DNA of 55,620 nt from Chloroflexota bacterium (GCA_018004935.1 JAGNBF010000035.1:9335-64954), one strand, 5' to 3'; shown: positions 1 through 8,262, counted from the first letter of the stretch. Numbers and translations: made by a program. Notes: generated by a model from the sequence alone, not told the origin.

Positions 1-1690
1 TGGCGGGACGGGCATGGCACGATTGGCAGTCGGTGAGGCCGCTGTGGTTAAAGGTGGCATCCCAATTGTTGGTGGTATGGCAGGTGGAACATTGTCCCTG
101 GTAATGGTTGGCGGGACGGGCATGGCAGGATTGGCAGTCGGTGAGGCCGCTGTGGTTAAAGGTGGCATCCCAATTGTTGGTGGTATGGCAGGTGGAACAT
201 TGCCCCTGGTAATGGTTGGCGGGGCGGGCATGGCAGGATTGGCAGTCGGTGAGGCCGCTGTGGTTAAAGGTGGCATCGGCCCAGTTGGTGGTGTTGTGGC
301 AGGTGGAACATTGCCCCTGGTAATGGTTGGCGGGGCGGGCATGGCAGGATTGGCAGTCGGTGAGGCCGCTGTGATTAAAGGTGGCATCGGCCCAGTTGGT
401 GGTGTTGTGGCAGGTGGAACATTGCCCCTGGTAATGGTTGGCAGGACGGGCATGGCAGGATTGGCAGTCGGTGAGGCCGCTGTGGTTAAAGGTGACATCG
501 GCCCAGTTAGTGGTGTTGTGGCAAGTAGAGCATTGTCCGGCAAAATGGTTGGCTGGTTTGTTGTTGAGGTGGCAGGATTGGCAATCCGTGAAGCCGTTGT
601 GGTTAAAGGTGGCTTGTGCCCAGTCTACCGTGTTATGGCAGGCGGAACATTGACCGGCGAAATGGTTGATCGGTTTGTCGGGGGCGTGGCAGGATTGGCA
701 GTCAGCGAAGCCGGTATGGTTGAAGGTGACAATGGCCCAGTCGTCAGTGTTGAGGTGACAGGAAGCGCATTCACCCTCGTAATGGTCTACGGGTTTATCT
801 TCCAGGTGACAGGATGTACATTGACTTACGCCTTGATGGTTGAAGGTTGCACTGAGCCAGTCATTGGTGTTGGTGTGGCAGGCGACACATTCACCTTCGA
901 AGTGATCTATGGGTTTATCTTCTATGTGGCAAGAGGTGCATTCAGTAACGCCAATGTGGTTGAACTGGTAGGGTTCCCAACTGGTGGTGTTGTGACATTC
1001 GGTGCAGTCACCGGGAAAATGTTCGGGTGGTGGTGCTTCGTGGCAACTTTCACATTCGGTGGGGGTATTTTCGTATTGGTTGTTGCTATGACAGGATTGG
1101 CACTCAACGAGTTCGTGGCCGCCTGTGAGGGGGTAGAAGTTGTGGTCTATGTCTTGGTTGAGGAAGGGGATGCCCACAGGGCCAATGGCGGATGCCCCAT
1201 TGTTGCCGGTAATCTGGGCGATGGTGGCCGTGTCACCGGCTAACAGGAGGGTTATCTGTTGGCTGAGGGCGGCGATTTCTGGGTGTTGGCGTAGGTTTAG
1301 GGGGAGATTAGCCAATGCCGTTTGGGCGTTGAGGAGAAGTTCCTGTAAGCGGCCGCTGAGTCGTACTTGATCGGCTGGGTCAGCATGGGGGATCGCCCGG
1401 AGGGCCTGTTCTAAGGCGGTGTAGATGGCGGTCGCGGCCGCGAGCTGGTGTACTTCATCTTCCACTGCAAGAAGATCCTCTATGCGCCGTTGCACCAGAT
1501 CAAGCAGGCGGTCGGCTCGCCGGGTGGAATCACCGATAAAGCGCACGTGGATTTGTTCAGCCCATTGTTGCCAGGGGTACTGGGTATCACCGGGAACAAA
1601 GGGGTGGGTTTCGGCCAAAAAGATGATACTGCCGGTGAGGACAACAAAAGCGATGATACCTAATGTGAGAAGAACCAGTAAACGGCGCAT
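1..1690 (-). CDS. Giant tandem-repeat multihaem c-type cytochrome, C-terminus beyond window
   Basis: The reading frame starts at ATG 1690 after a GGAAAG Shine-Dalgarno and is still open at base 1. The protein begins with one membrane segment or uncleaved signal (residues about 4-25, MRRLLVLLTLGIIAFVVL). A region of about 165 residues without haems follows, and then repeats of about 36 residues, each with two CxxCH haem sites. Typical motifs are CSTCH, CQSCH and FNHSGLTDC. I count 20 CxxCH sites before the window edge. It is probably a membrane-anchored, extracytoplasmic electron conduit. The repeat pattern resembles cytochrome c3/c7-type chains. It sits downstream of a 12-haem cytochrome gene on the same strand, so joint expression is likely. 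Full length and haem total are unknown. Confidence 0.9.
   Translation of the reverse strand, partial: MRRLLVLLTLGIIAFVVLTGSIIFLAETHPFVPGDTQYPWQQWAEQIHVRFIGDSTRRADRLLDLVQRRIEDLLAVEDEVHQLAAATAIYTALEQALRAIPHADPADQVRLSGRLQELLLNAQTALANLPLNLRQHPEIAALSQQITLLLAGDTATIAQITGNNGASAIGPVGIPFLNQDIDHNFYPLTGGHELVECQSCHSNNQYENTPTECESCHEAPPPEHFPGDCTECHNTTSWEPYQFNHIGVTECTSCHIEDKPIDHFEGECVACHTNTNDWLSATFNHQGVSQCTSCHLEDKPVDHYEGECASCHLNTDDWAIVTFNHTGFADCQSCHAPDKPINHFAGQCSACHNTVDWAQATFNHNGFTDCQSCHLNNKPANHFAGQCSTCHNTTNWADVTFNHSGLTDCQSCHARPANHYQGQCSTCHNTTNWADATFNHSGLTDCQSCHARPANHYQGQCSTCHNTTNWADATFNHSGLTDCQSCHARPANHYQGQCSTCHTTNNWDATFNHSGLTDCQSCHARPANHYQGQCSTCHTTNNWDATFNHSGLTDCQSCHARPA
11..560 (-). repeat. Near-identical 108/111-bp tandem repeats in the cytochrome gene
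   Basis: Successive units start near 11, 119, 227, 338 and 449, giving spacings of 108, 108, 111 and 111 bases (36 or 37 codons). Each encodes one two-haem module. DNA identity between neighbours is very high here and decays toward the 5' part of the gene (higher coordinates). This suggests recent unit duplication near the middle or 3' end and a repeat number that could vary between strains. Confidence 0.9.
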
Positions 1691-1939
1691 GATAACTTTC
1701 CAGGAATTAGATTGCTTGATGTAATTGTTATAGATGTGGTGGTACGGGCGACCCTTGTGGTTATTAGGTGTTACGGTTATCTGTGGGTAAAAGGGTAGAC
1801 ACAAAGCTGGTCCGTATTACCAATCATTTTCTGAAAATCTATAGAGTTAAGTCGTAGGTAGCATAAAAAAGTAACGGCCAGAGTAAGAATTATGGAACCC
1901 ACGCCAGAATCTCATCCCGAAGCATAATTGGGGGCGGTT

Positions 1940-2392
1940 TTATTGCCAGCCCAAAAGCAGGGTGAGGATGAGCATAATAATGACGGCGGTTATGTGGTAA
2001 TAGGAGGTATGTGCTTGCCTGAAAGAGGCAGGGGTAGACATACTGGTTATTTGAGGGGGGAGGGGTGACAGTTCGCGGCCGCAACCGGGGCAAGATGAGG
2101 CTCCGGGCAGGCACTCCATTTCACAGGTAGGGCAGTCAAAACAGTCTTCTAGAGTTACCGGGGCGGTTATTTCGGCCAGGGGGGTGGGCGGGATGGCAAC
2201 TTTCTGGCTGATGAAAAAGGCCAGGGATACCAGGAGTACCCCGGTGACGGTGATGAAGATGGGGGTAGAAAGGATGGATGCGGCCGCGGTTAGCCCCAGC
2301 GCCATGATCCCCATTACCAGAATACGCCCATATCCATCCACCTTCTGTATGGCCCACTGTTTGGGTGCGGTCACTGACAGGTTAATCATCAT
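1940..2392 (-). CDS. Small membrane protein with zinc-ribbon motif
   Basis: The 150-residue protein has two hydrophobic segments (about 22-38 and 42-62), then a four-cysteine cluster containing CFDCPTCEMEC and CPGCGREL that looks like a zinc ribbon, and a last hydrophobic segment at the C-terminus. The start at 2392 is chosen because it overlaps the stop codon of the upstream 12-haem cytochrome gene (stop at 2382). This is the usual sign of translational coupling. The frame stays open upstream of this point, but that part only shadows the cytochrome gene. Function is not recognised. Position between two multihaem genes suggests a role in assembling or anchoring that system; this is inference. 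Confidence 0.7.
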   Translation of the reverse strand: MMINLSVTAPKQWAIQKVDGYGRILVMGIMALGLTAAASILSTPIFITVTGVLLVSLAFFISQKVAIPPTPLAEITAPVTLEDCFDCPTCEMECLPGASSCPGCGRELSPLPPQITSMSTPASFRQAHTSYYHITAVIIMLILTLLLGWQ

Positions 2393-3428
2393 CGTTATCT
2401 CCTTCCCGCCCTTCGGCTTCATCTTCCTGGCCTGTGGGGTGGCATTCGACACAATCTGCATAATCGGTGATACCTTCTTCGACATGCACTTCGCGCATTT
2501 CCTCGGCGGGATGGGCGTGGCAATTGGTGCAGGTGTAGGTAACATAATTTTGGTTGTGGCAGGTCTCACAGGGAATTTCTCCTTCTTCGCCATGATCCAG
2601 GGGGAAGGAGTGAGCCAGGAGTTGCGCTGGTGCCCAGGCGGTGGTGCTGTGGCAAAGTTCGCATTGTAAGCCAAATTGCCCGGCATGGATGGCCGGTTCT
2701 TCATGGCAATTGGCACAAGTGCGGGGGGTTGTCTCAAATTGTTGGTTGACATGGCAACTTTTGCAGGTGGTTGCTTCATGTGCCCCATCCAAGACAAAAA
2801 TCAGGTTGTGATCAAAGTCGCGTGTTTCGGCCTGCCCCTGGTGGCATTCCAGGCAAGTGGGGCCGAAAAGGTCTACGTGTTCCACCATGAACGGGGTATC
2901 GGCCTGGGTGTGGCAAGTCTGGCAATCTACGGCTTCGATAGTGTAAACGGCTCCCTTATGACAATCATCGCAGGTCATTTCGCTCCCATCAAAATCTGTC
3001 TGGTGAGTCATCAGGCTGAATTTGGTGAGGCGATCATGATCAAACAGATTGAGAGACATGCGGGTAATTTTGGCGTCGCGCCCGGCATGATCGGTGTGGC
3101 AAGTCTGACAGCGCTGGGCGTCTACCAGATGGCCGTGTAAGCCGTTGCCGGTTTGTCGCTGTTCGGAGATGACGGTGTGACATTGTTCGCACCGGTCGGC
3201 AGTGATGCCCTGCCAGGCGGCATGGCACAAGGTACATTCTTGTTCAAAGGCCGCGTGGGAAGGGAAATCGGCGAGTGGGGTTTGTCGCGGCCGCGCTTCT
3301 GTCAGTGGCCCGGGGTTAAAAGGGATACCACCCCGCAAAAAGAGGATGACGACGAGAAACACAACAAATAAGATGGATGTACCACAACCAAAGCCAGAGA
3401 AAAGGGGGTGAGCGCGTTGAGTGTGCAT
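2382..3428 (-). CDS. 12-haem c-type cytochrome, membrane anchored
   Basis: The 348-residue protein has one N-terminal hydrophobic segment (about 14-33, ILFVVFLVVILFL) and twelve CxxCH motifs: CTLCH, CEQCH, CQTCH, CDDCH, CQTCH, CLECH, CKSCH, CANCH, CELCH, CETCH, CTNCH and CVECH. The tail is very acidic and ends in four Asp/Asn residues. Extra histidines between the motifs could serve as distal haem ligands. It is likely an extracytoplasmic electron carrier and first gene of a minus-strand cluster with the zinc-ribbon protein and the giant repeat cytochrome. I see no strong Shine-Dalgarno before ATG 3428, so the exact start is less sure. Confidence 0.88.
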   Translation of the reverse strand: MHTQRAHPLFSGFGCGTSILFVVFLVVILFLRGGIPFNPGPLTEARPRQTPLADFPSHAAFEQECTLCHAAWQGITADRCEQCHTVISEQRQTGNGLHGHLVDAQRCQTCHTDHAGRDAKITRMSLNLFDHDRLTKFSLMTHQTDFDGSEMTCDDCHKGAVYTIEAVDCQTCHTQADTPFMVEHVDLFGPTCLECHQGQAETRDFDHNLIFVLDGAHEATTCKSCHVNQQFETTPRTCANCHEEPAIHAGQFGLQCELCHSTTAWAPAQLLAHSFPLDHGEEGEIPCETCHNQNYVTYTCTNCHAHPAEEMREVHVEEGITDYADCVECHPTGQEDEAEGREGDNDDD

Positions 3429-3727
3429 AGAATGTTGCTGGTTAGTTAAAGTTTAGGATTTACAGGATTGCTCAAGCTGGTCTCCTGACTGTACTCGCTG
3501 GGCTTTGGTGGGAACACCGACCACAGCACCTAAGTCCTAAGTTTTCATTCCTTTACGTTACTTCTTAGAAGCTATAGTCGGTAGAGGTACAGGAAAAGTT
3601 ATGGGGCTAAAAGAAATGGCGGCGGGGTTCAAAAGTCGGCAGGCAAACGGTGCTTAATGAGCGTCTAAAAATAAGTTGGGTGGTATGGTCTCCTGACCGC
3701 GCCACCTAACTTAATCTCGAGCAAACC
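3429..3727. repeat. Intergenic repeats with hairpin-family copies
   Basis: No gene is visible. Two copies of the GGTCTCCTGAC hairpin element occur, one near 3478-3500 and a better one at 3676-3732 ending in a degenerate CAAACCCTA terminus. The remainder is unassigned. Confidence 0.6.
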
Positions 3728-4681
3728 CTACATCTTACGCTGATCTTCACCTTGGCCCATACGGAGCATGAGGCGCAGGCGTGACCAGAGGCGTTTGCGG
3801 ATGATGAGACGCGGCCGCCACAAAACCCCTTTGAAGGCTCGCCACAGATGCCAAAAATAGGTAGTTCGGGTGAGAGAGTGGGGTGCAGTGGCTATTTCGG
3901 GGGTATAGCCGAGTTGGTTCATGGCGGTGAAACAATACCCCTCTATCTGGCGGATTTCGTCGGGGGTGAGACTGTGCCGCCATTTGTGCAGGGATGCCGG
4001 TTGCGGGGGATGAGCCGCCAGAATCGCGGCCGCGGCCTGTTCCAGACCCGGCTGAATGAAGTGAAGAATGGTTTGCAGGGTGGGGAGTGGCTCCTGAACT
4101 AATGTTTCATAGACAACAGGCAGAACCCGGTTGCCCAGGCTGGTGGTTAGTTGCTGGCTAAGGGTCAGGTGGGTATGCCAATAACCTGCTACCAGTTCGG
4201 GCGTAGTTTGCCACATGATTTTTTGGGAAGCGGCCACGGCCCGTGGATCGCGGTAAAGCAGAATGAGACGAGCTTCTGGCCAAACGGGGTTAAGCCAGTT
4301 CATGTACTCGGCCCGGATGAGTTTGTCGCCCCAAAGGGGTTTTTGGGGATAGGCGAGGGTGTAAACGTGGTGGATCCAGGTGGCATAAGGCACGCGGCCG
4401 CACCACAATTCGTATAGTTCTGATTGGTGGCGGCGTAGAGTGGCGATAAGGGCCATATTGCGGATATTTTCAGCTTCGGCTGTTACCAATTCGTCCAGGA
4501 AGCGGTTGAAACGGGGCAGGGTGGTTTGAGTGGGTAGAGCTTCGTAGAGGGCCAGCCCTTCTTTGAGCATTCGGGATTCATAGGTGAGGTGAATGGGCGC
4601 GGCCGCGTTGAGGAGCGTGAGCAGGTACGTTGTGCCGCTTCGGGCCATACCACATAGGAAGAGAGGCGAAGAGGAGGTCAT
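3728..4681 (-). CDS. Sulfotransferase family protein
   Basis: The 317-residue protein has the PAPS-binding features of cytosolic-type sulfotransferases. A 5'-phosphosulfate loop near the start reads FLCGMARSGTTYLL, and a 3'-phosphate region reads LILLYRDPRAVAASQ (about residues 155-170). It would move sulfate from PAPS to a hydroxyl or amine; the acceptor is unknown. The frame is open for 45 more codons upstream, but that part is made of heptamer repeats and a hairpin, so I place the start at ATG 4681 just before the conserved loop. There is no strong Shine-Dalgarno. A HIP octamer occurs five times in or near the gene. Confidence 0.8.
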   Translation of the reverse strand: MTSSSPLFLCGMARSGTTYLLTLLNAAAPIHLTYESRMLKEGLALYEALPTQTTLPRFNRFLDELVTAEAENIRNMALIATLRRHQSELYELWCGRVPYATWIHHVYTLAYPQKPLWGDKLIRAEYMNWLNPVWPEARLILLYRDPRAVAASQKIMWQTTPELVAGYWHTHLTLSQQLTTSLGNRVLPVVYETLVQEPLPTLQTILHFIQPGLEQAAAAILAAHPPQPASLHKWRHSLTPDEIRQIEGYCFTAMNQLGYTPEIATAPHSLTRTTYFWHLWRAFKGVLWRPRLIIRKRLWSRLRLMLRMGQGEDQRKM

Positions 4682-4683
4682 AA

Positions 4684-4832
4684 GGGAATGGTGAATGGTG
4701 AATGGTGAATGGTGAGTCCACTGAAAAAAGGTCAAAACAGTTAAAAGCCCGGTTTCTTTTTCTCTGGAAGCGACGGTTAAATGAGTCAGAAACCGGGCTT
4801 TTTGCAGTAGACTCAATAGTGAGTGGTGAATG
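4684..4832. repeat. Heptamer repeat plus long inverted repeat upstream of the sulfotransferase
   Basis: Four tandem units of GAATGGT lie at about 4686-4714, next to the sulfotransferase start. At 4740-4803 the sequence AAAAGCCCGGTTTCT pairs with AGAAACCGGGCTTTTT, forming a long-loop hairpin ending in a T run. It could terminate purC transcription (purC reads toward it). Related AAACC(C/A)GGTTT repeats occur at 14198-14237 and 42077-42137. Confidence 0.65.
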
Positions 4833-4834
4833 AT

Positions 4835-5791
4835 TTATTGCCTACTATGGCTTAACGCCTGACGAATACGTGCGGCCGCGGGCTGTTCTCCAGGTGTAAA
4901 TTTCGTGCCGGTCAGCCGCTCATAGGCTGAAATATACCGGGCCGCAACCTGGGCAATGAACTCGTGGGGCATAGTGGGCGGTGTCCCGTCGCCCCGGTAG
5001 CCCTGAGCGGCGTACCACTTACGCAAAAACTCCTTGTCGAAGTTTTCTGGCTCCTCCCCACCAGGCTGATAGGTGTTGGCGATCCAGTAACGGCTGGAAT
5101 CGGGGGTGTGAATTTCGTCAATGAGGGTGAGTTGGCCGTTGATGAGGCCCATTTCGTATTTGGTGTCTACCAGGATGAGGCCAGCCTGCCGGGCGATGTG
5201 TTGACCACGGAGAAAAAGGGCGATTGCGGCCGCGTGTACCTGTGCCCACAATTCTTCACTCATCAGACCACGCTCTAAAATTTCCGCTTCCGTCAGCCGT
5301 TCATCGTGCCCCCCTTTTTCGGCTTTTGTGGTGGGGGTGATGATAGGGTAGGGGAGGGAGTCGTTTTTGTGCAGACCATCGGGCAGGGAAATGCCGTAGG
5401 GTTGGCGGTCGCCCTGGTTGTAGAGATACCAGAGAGATGTTTTAGTCACCCCAGTGATGTAACCCCGAACGACGATTTCTACGGGCAGGGGCGCGGCCGC
5501 GGCCGCGATTGTCACGTTTGGATCAGGTACACCAAGCACATGGTTCGCCAGAATGTCTTTGGTTTGTTCAAACCACCAGGCACTCAACTGGTTGAGCACC
5601 TGCCCTTTGTACGGGATCAGCCCTAACACCCGGTCAAAAGCGGAGATACGATCCGTCGTGATGAGGATGTATTGATCCCCCTGCCGGTAAATATCCCGTA
5701 CCTTGCCTTCCATTTTCTCGCCCAATCCGGGCACATCCACACCACTAAGGGCTGTGGGAATCGCTTGTAATAGTTCGTCGTGGGTTAGCAT
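4835..5791 (-). CDS. purC: Phosphoribosylaminoimidazole-succinocarboxamide synthase
   Basis: SAICAR synthase joins aspartate to CAIR using ATP in purine synthesis. The 318-residue length fits the longer bacterial/eukaryotic-type PurC. Recognisable blocks are EGKVRDIY near the start, TTDRISAFD, VVRGYITG, LVDTKYEMG and IDEIHTPDSSRYW. A run of five alanines at about residues 96-100 is encoded by two overlapping GCGGCCGC octamers. It stands alone here; the other purine gene in the window, purL, is 8 kb away on the same strand. The start is ATG 5791 with GAGAAGG-like sequence upstream. Confidence 0.95.
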   Translation of the reverse strand: MLTHDELLQAIPTALSGVDVPGLGEKMEGKVRDIYRQGDQYILITTDRISAFDRVLGLIPYKGQVLNQLSAWWFEQTKDILANHVLGVPDPNVTIAAAAAPLPVEIVVRGYITGVTKTSLWYLYNQGDRQPYGISLPDGLHKNDSLPYPIITPTTKAEKGGHDERLTEAEILERGLMSEELWAQVHAAAIALFLRGQHIARQAGLILVDTKYEMGLINGQLTLIDEIHTPDSSRYWIANTYQPGGEEPENFDKEFLRKWYAAQGYRGDGTPPTMPHEFIAQVAARYISAYERLTGTKFTPGEQPAAARIRQALSHSRQ

Positions 5792-6192
5792 ATTAACCTT
5801 CTCGGATCGCAGGGGGATGAGTTTTCAGTCTGAGCTTAGAACTTGAGTTTAGAGTTCAGAGCCAGAGCTAGAGGGTTTTCCAGAGTAATTTCCTCTTGCT
5901 CTCTCCTCTCGCTCTAAATTTCAGTTAGAACCTACGCGCTGTGGCCAGTGTCCCCACCGAGCCACACCGAGCACCGTCAGGAGACCGGCTCGAGCAACCC
6001 CGTAAGTCCTGAGCTTACTCAATCTGTTGTCGCAAATAAAATGTCATTGTATGACCGGGGTAAGTATACCAAACTTATTCCAGTTTCTTTGGGGACATCA
6101 TTTATGTAAATAAATAATGCTAAATTTGGGATAAAGAAGCCACCTACACAAACTTCCAGGCTAACAATGACCAAAAAAGTACCATAATACTA
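5792..6192. repeat. Repeat-rich intergenic region
   Basis: No gene. It holds an element at 5826-5935 rich in GAGTTTAGAGC/GCTCTAAA (second copy at 45056-45133), a copy of the GTCAGGAGACCGG hairpin near 5970-5990, and a GTCATTGTATGACCGGGG palindrome at about 6043-6060 that recurs at 6758 and 18150. Confidence 0.6.
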
Positions 6193-6220
6193 TTGTTTGT
6201 GTGAAATTGTCCGCTACAAT
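6193..6220 (+). promoter_or_regulatory. Promoter of first Flp pilin gene
   Basis: TTGTTT at 6193-6198 and TACAAT at 6215-6220 are separated by 16 bases. The second pilin gene has the same arrangement, which supports it. Confidence 0.6.
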
Positions 6221-6275
6221 AGTGAACATATCAGCAATTTGCTGTTTCTCATATATCCAACAAGGAAAAATAATC

Positions 6276-6428
6276 ATGTTATACTTACGCAAAGAACAAG
6301 GTCAAGGTTTGGTTGAGTACGCTCTGGTGCTCGTGTTGGTCTCCATCGTCGTCATCGCTATTCTGGCTTTGCTCGGCCCCCAGATTGGTATCGTCTTCAG
6401 CCAAATTCGTAACACCCTGGCTGGTTAA
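6276..6428 (+). CDS. Flp/Fap-type pilin, copy 1
   Basis: This 50-residue type IVb pilin precursor has a short basic leader MLYLRKEQGQG. The processing motif after it is G-LVEYALV, with the glutamate-tyrosine pair typical of Flp pilins, and one hydrophobic helix (about 14-45) follows. A prepilin peptidase would cut after the glycine. The ATG at 6276 follows AAGGA by about nine bases; the frame is open further upstream, but that part is not pilin-like. The protein is identical to the second copy 730 bases downstream. No Tad secretion genes lie in this window, so the export machinery must be elsewhere. Confidence 0.9.
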   Translation: MLYLRKEQGQGLVEYALVLVLVSIVVIAILALLGPQIGIVFSQIRNTLAG

Positions 6429-6446
6429 GAATCAACTTTTTATCAC

Positions 6447-6484
6447 AAAAAAAGACCTGCCCGAGAGGGCAGGTCTTTTTTTTT
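6447..6484 (+). terminator. Intrinsic terminator of pilin copy 1
   Basis: A stem AGACCTGCCC / GGGCAGGTCT with loop GAGA is flanked by an A run and a T run, so it may work in both directions. It differs from the copy-2 terminator by a paired change that keeps the stem. Confidence 0.92.
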
Positions 6485-6506
6485 ACCTTCCCTTACCTTT
6501 TCTCTA

Positions 6507-6800
6507 CTGCCAAAGGGCATAATCTGACATTTTCCCAGAGGGTGGCGGTTTAGGTCATTCAATCGTCGCCACACGCTTAATCATCATGGTGGGAATGGGG
6601 CCATGTACTTGTGCTCGGTCTCCTGATCCGTCTATCCGAGGCGGCCCCCACCCCCAGAGCGGGGAACTATTTCTGGTGCGGTTTGGCAGGCGGACGCCCG
6701 CCAAACCGCACCGTTGGTCTTCCGCCCAGGCTTACCCCAGCAGTTGCCACAAACCAAATGTCACTTTGTGACTGTGATGAGTATCAATAAAGTGGGGGGA
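6507..6800. repeat. Upstream repeat shared with the radical SAM locus
   Basis: This stretch starts with AAAGGGCATAATCTGACA and ends with GTCACTTTGTGAC and a GAGTAT stretch. The same end blocks occur at 18022-18180 upstream of the radical SAM gene. Between them lie a GGTCTCCTGATCCG fragment and an inverted repeat GTGCGGTTTGGC / GCCAAACCGCAC (about 6677-6710). No coding capacity is seen. Confidence 0.6.
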
Positions 6801-6925
6801 TGTTGGTTAAGTTTGTCGAACCCAACCGCCTGCGACTGGCTCGAGTAACCCCGTAAGTCCTATGATAAAAATATCATTTGTAAAGGCGAGGAGATCAGAA
6901 TACTGTTAAAGGGACTAGAATACTA

Positions 6926-6953
6926 TTGTGTTTATCAAGTTACTCGCTAAAAT
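6926..6953 (+). promoter_or_regulatory. Promoter of second Flp pilin gene
   Basis: TTGTGT at 6926-6931 and TAAAAT at 6948-6953 have a 16-base spacer, matching the promoter of copy 1 in position and spacing. Confidence 0.55.
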
Positions 6954-7008
6954 AGTGAGCATATCAACGATTTACTGTTTTTCATCTATCCAACAAGGAA
7001 AAATAATC

Positions 7009-7161
7009 ATGTTATACTTACGCAAAGAACAAGGTCAAGGTTTGGTTGAGTACGCTCTGGTGCTCGTGTTGGTCTCCATCGTCGTCATCGCTATTCTGGC
7101 TTTGCTCGGCCCCCAGATTGGTATCGTCTTCAGCCAAATTCGTAATACCCTGGCTGGTTAA
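7009..7161 (+). CDS. Flp/Fap-type pilin, copy 2
   Basis: The 50 residues are identical to copy 1, including the G-LVEYALV processing site. Its DNA differs from copy 1 at only one codon near the end (AACACC versus AATACC). About 80 bases upstream, including promoter, AAGGAAAAAT Shine-Dalgarno and leader, are also related. Each copy is therefore a complete transcription unit, pointing to duplication of the unit rather than an operon. A high demand for major pilin, or differential use of the two promoters, would explain keeping both; this is inference. Confidence 0.9.
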   Translation: MLYLRKEQGQGLVEYALVLVLVSIVVIAILALLGPQIGIVFSQIRNTLAG

Positions 7162-7180
7162 GAATCAACTTTTTATCACA

Positions 7181-7218
7181 AAAAAAGACCTACCCGAGAG
7201 GGTAGGTCTTTTTTTTTA
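7181..7218 (+). terminator. Intrinsic terminator of pilin copy 2
   Basis: Stem AGACCTACCC / GGGTAGGTCT, loop GAGA, A run before and T run after. One base pair has changed from G-C in copy 1 to A-T here. Confidence 0.92.
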
Positions 7219-7257
7219 TCGTAAATTTTTAGGTCTATGGAAAAAGGACTGCAACGA

Positions 7258-7345
7258 CTAAGGGTTCGCTCGTAAACAACTTTGGAGTTTGCTGTGGCCG
7301 GTCTCCTGACCGCGCCACCCAACTTAATTCCAAGTGAACCCTAAG
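7258..7345 (+). repeat. MITE-like element A with terminal inverted repeats
   Basis: The 88-base element starts CTAAGGGTTCGCTC and ends GTGAACCCTAAG, which are inverted copies. Inside is the hairpin GTGGC-CGGTC-TCCT-GACCG-C-GCCAC. The best second full copy is 45252-45340. Single hairpins or single ends occur at about 3676, 7372, 17945, 19485, 34966, 42012 and 53305. The 7346-7590 remainder has one more hairpin copy (7372-7411) and no gene. Confidence 0.75.
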
Positions 7346-7590
7346 TAATTGTCCAGGAATAATTTCCCCATTTGCTGTGGCCGATCTCCTGACCGTGTCA
7401 CCCAAGTTATTTTTAAATGCTCACTAAACTGGTTGTTTTCAACAAGCTCAGGCAACGCCAGTCACCCCCTGTATAGAGACGTGCTTTTAAGAAAAGAGGG
7501 TCTTTGAAATTTCGTGAGCGCACGGTACTGGATGGGCTGGCACAAGGCCAGCCCCTACCCAAAATCATTATCTTGCGGTCTATCGTTACA

Positions 7591-8262
7591 TCATGCCACA
7601 GTACCCAGTTGTATGAAGAGATCTAGCAAAGTGAATTCGGCTAAAGAAGATATTGTGTGATCCGCGGCCGCATCCTTGTTATGTTTTGTCAGGTCATTGG
7701 GTACGTATAATGTGTACAGTCCGGCGGCTTTTGCGGCCGCGACCCCATTCCGGGAATCCTCAATGGCAATAGCCTCATTTGGTTGAATCCCCAGACGGGC
7801 CAGGGCCGTTTGGTAGACTGCCGGGTTGGGTTTGGGCTGATGTCCGGCATCATCCCGGCCTACAATAATGGGAAAGTGAGAGAGTAGCCCCAGCCGACTG
7901 AGGTTATCTTTGACCCAGGCGTGTTGGGAACTAGAGGCGATGGCCAGGGAAAGGGGATGGGCTTTTGCGGCCGCGAGCCATGTTTGCACCCCAGGTTGTA
8001 CCGGTTGCGCCTGAATCAACTCCAGGTGTCGTTGTTCCACCCGGCGTACTCGCACTGGTGCCACTGTTCCCACCTGTTTTTCTAGATGAGCCAATGGATC
8101 GAACCCGTTGATGGTTCCAATTGAATTGACCCAAAGATCGAACGGTAATTCCAGAGCGAATTCTTGATATAACTCCTGCCAGGAAAGAAACTCCGGCATC
8201 TCTGTATCCAAAATCGTACCATCAAAATCAAAGATAATTGCTTTTAAGTTGTATTTTTCCAT
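7591..8262 (-). CDS. HAD-superfamily hydrolase, phosphoglucomutase/phosphatase-like
   Basis: The 223-residue protein is a subfamily I HAD phosphatase. Motif I is IIFDFDGTILDTE (aspartate nucleophile near residue 12), motif II is the serine pair in AIASSSQHA, and motif III/IV are KPNPAVY and AIEDSRNGVAAAKAAG. The helical cap between residues 20 and 90 fits beta-phosphoglucomutase or sugar-phosphatase relatives. Substrate cannot be told from sequence. It is transcribed alone, with repeat-filled DNA on both sides, and has three HIP octamers. Confidence 0.88.
   Translation of the reverse strand: MEKYNLKAIIFDFDGTILDTEMPEFLSWQELYQEFALELPFDLWVNSIGTINGFDPLAHLEKQVGTVAPVRVRRVEQRHLELIQAQPVQPGVQTWLAAAKAHPLSLAIASSSQHAWVKDNLSRLGLLSHFPIIVGRDDAGHQPKPNPAVYQTALARLGIQPNEAIAIEDSRNGVAAAKAAGLYTLYVPNDLTKHNKDAAADHTISSLAEFTLLDLFIQLGTVA

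Noticed and set aside
14-1243. Long plus-strand open frame of 409 codons with Val/Gly/Ala repeats
   Set aside because: It is the complement of the tandem-repeat cytochrome gene on the minus strand, which has 20 CxxCH sites and a proper start.
2393-2797. N-terminal extension of the small zinc-ribbon gene
   Set aside because: This part overlaps the 12-haem cytochrome gene in another frame and is a shadow; the start overlapping the cytochrome stop is better.
4682-4816. N-terminal extension of the sulfotransferase
   Set aside because: It encodes only heptamer repeats and a hairpin, and the conserved PAPS loop begins right after ATG 4681.
7258-7345. Element A hairpin as a plain rho-independent terminator
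   Set aside because: It lacks a T run, occurs in both directions and away from stops, and has inverted ends typical of a mobile repeat.
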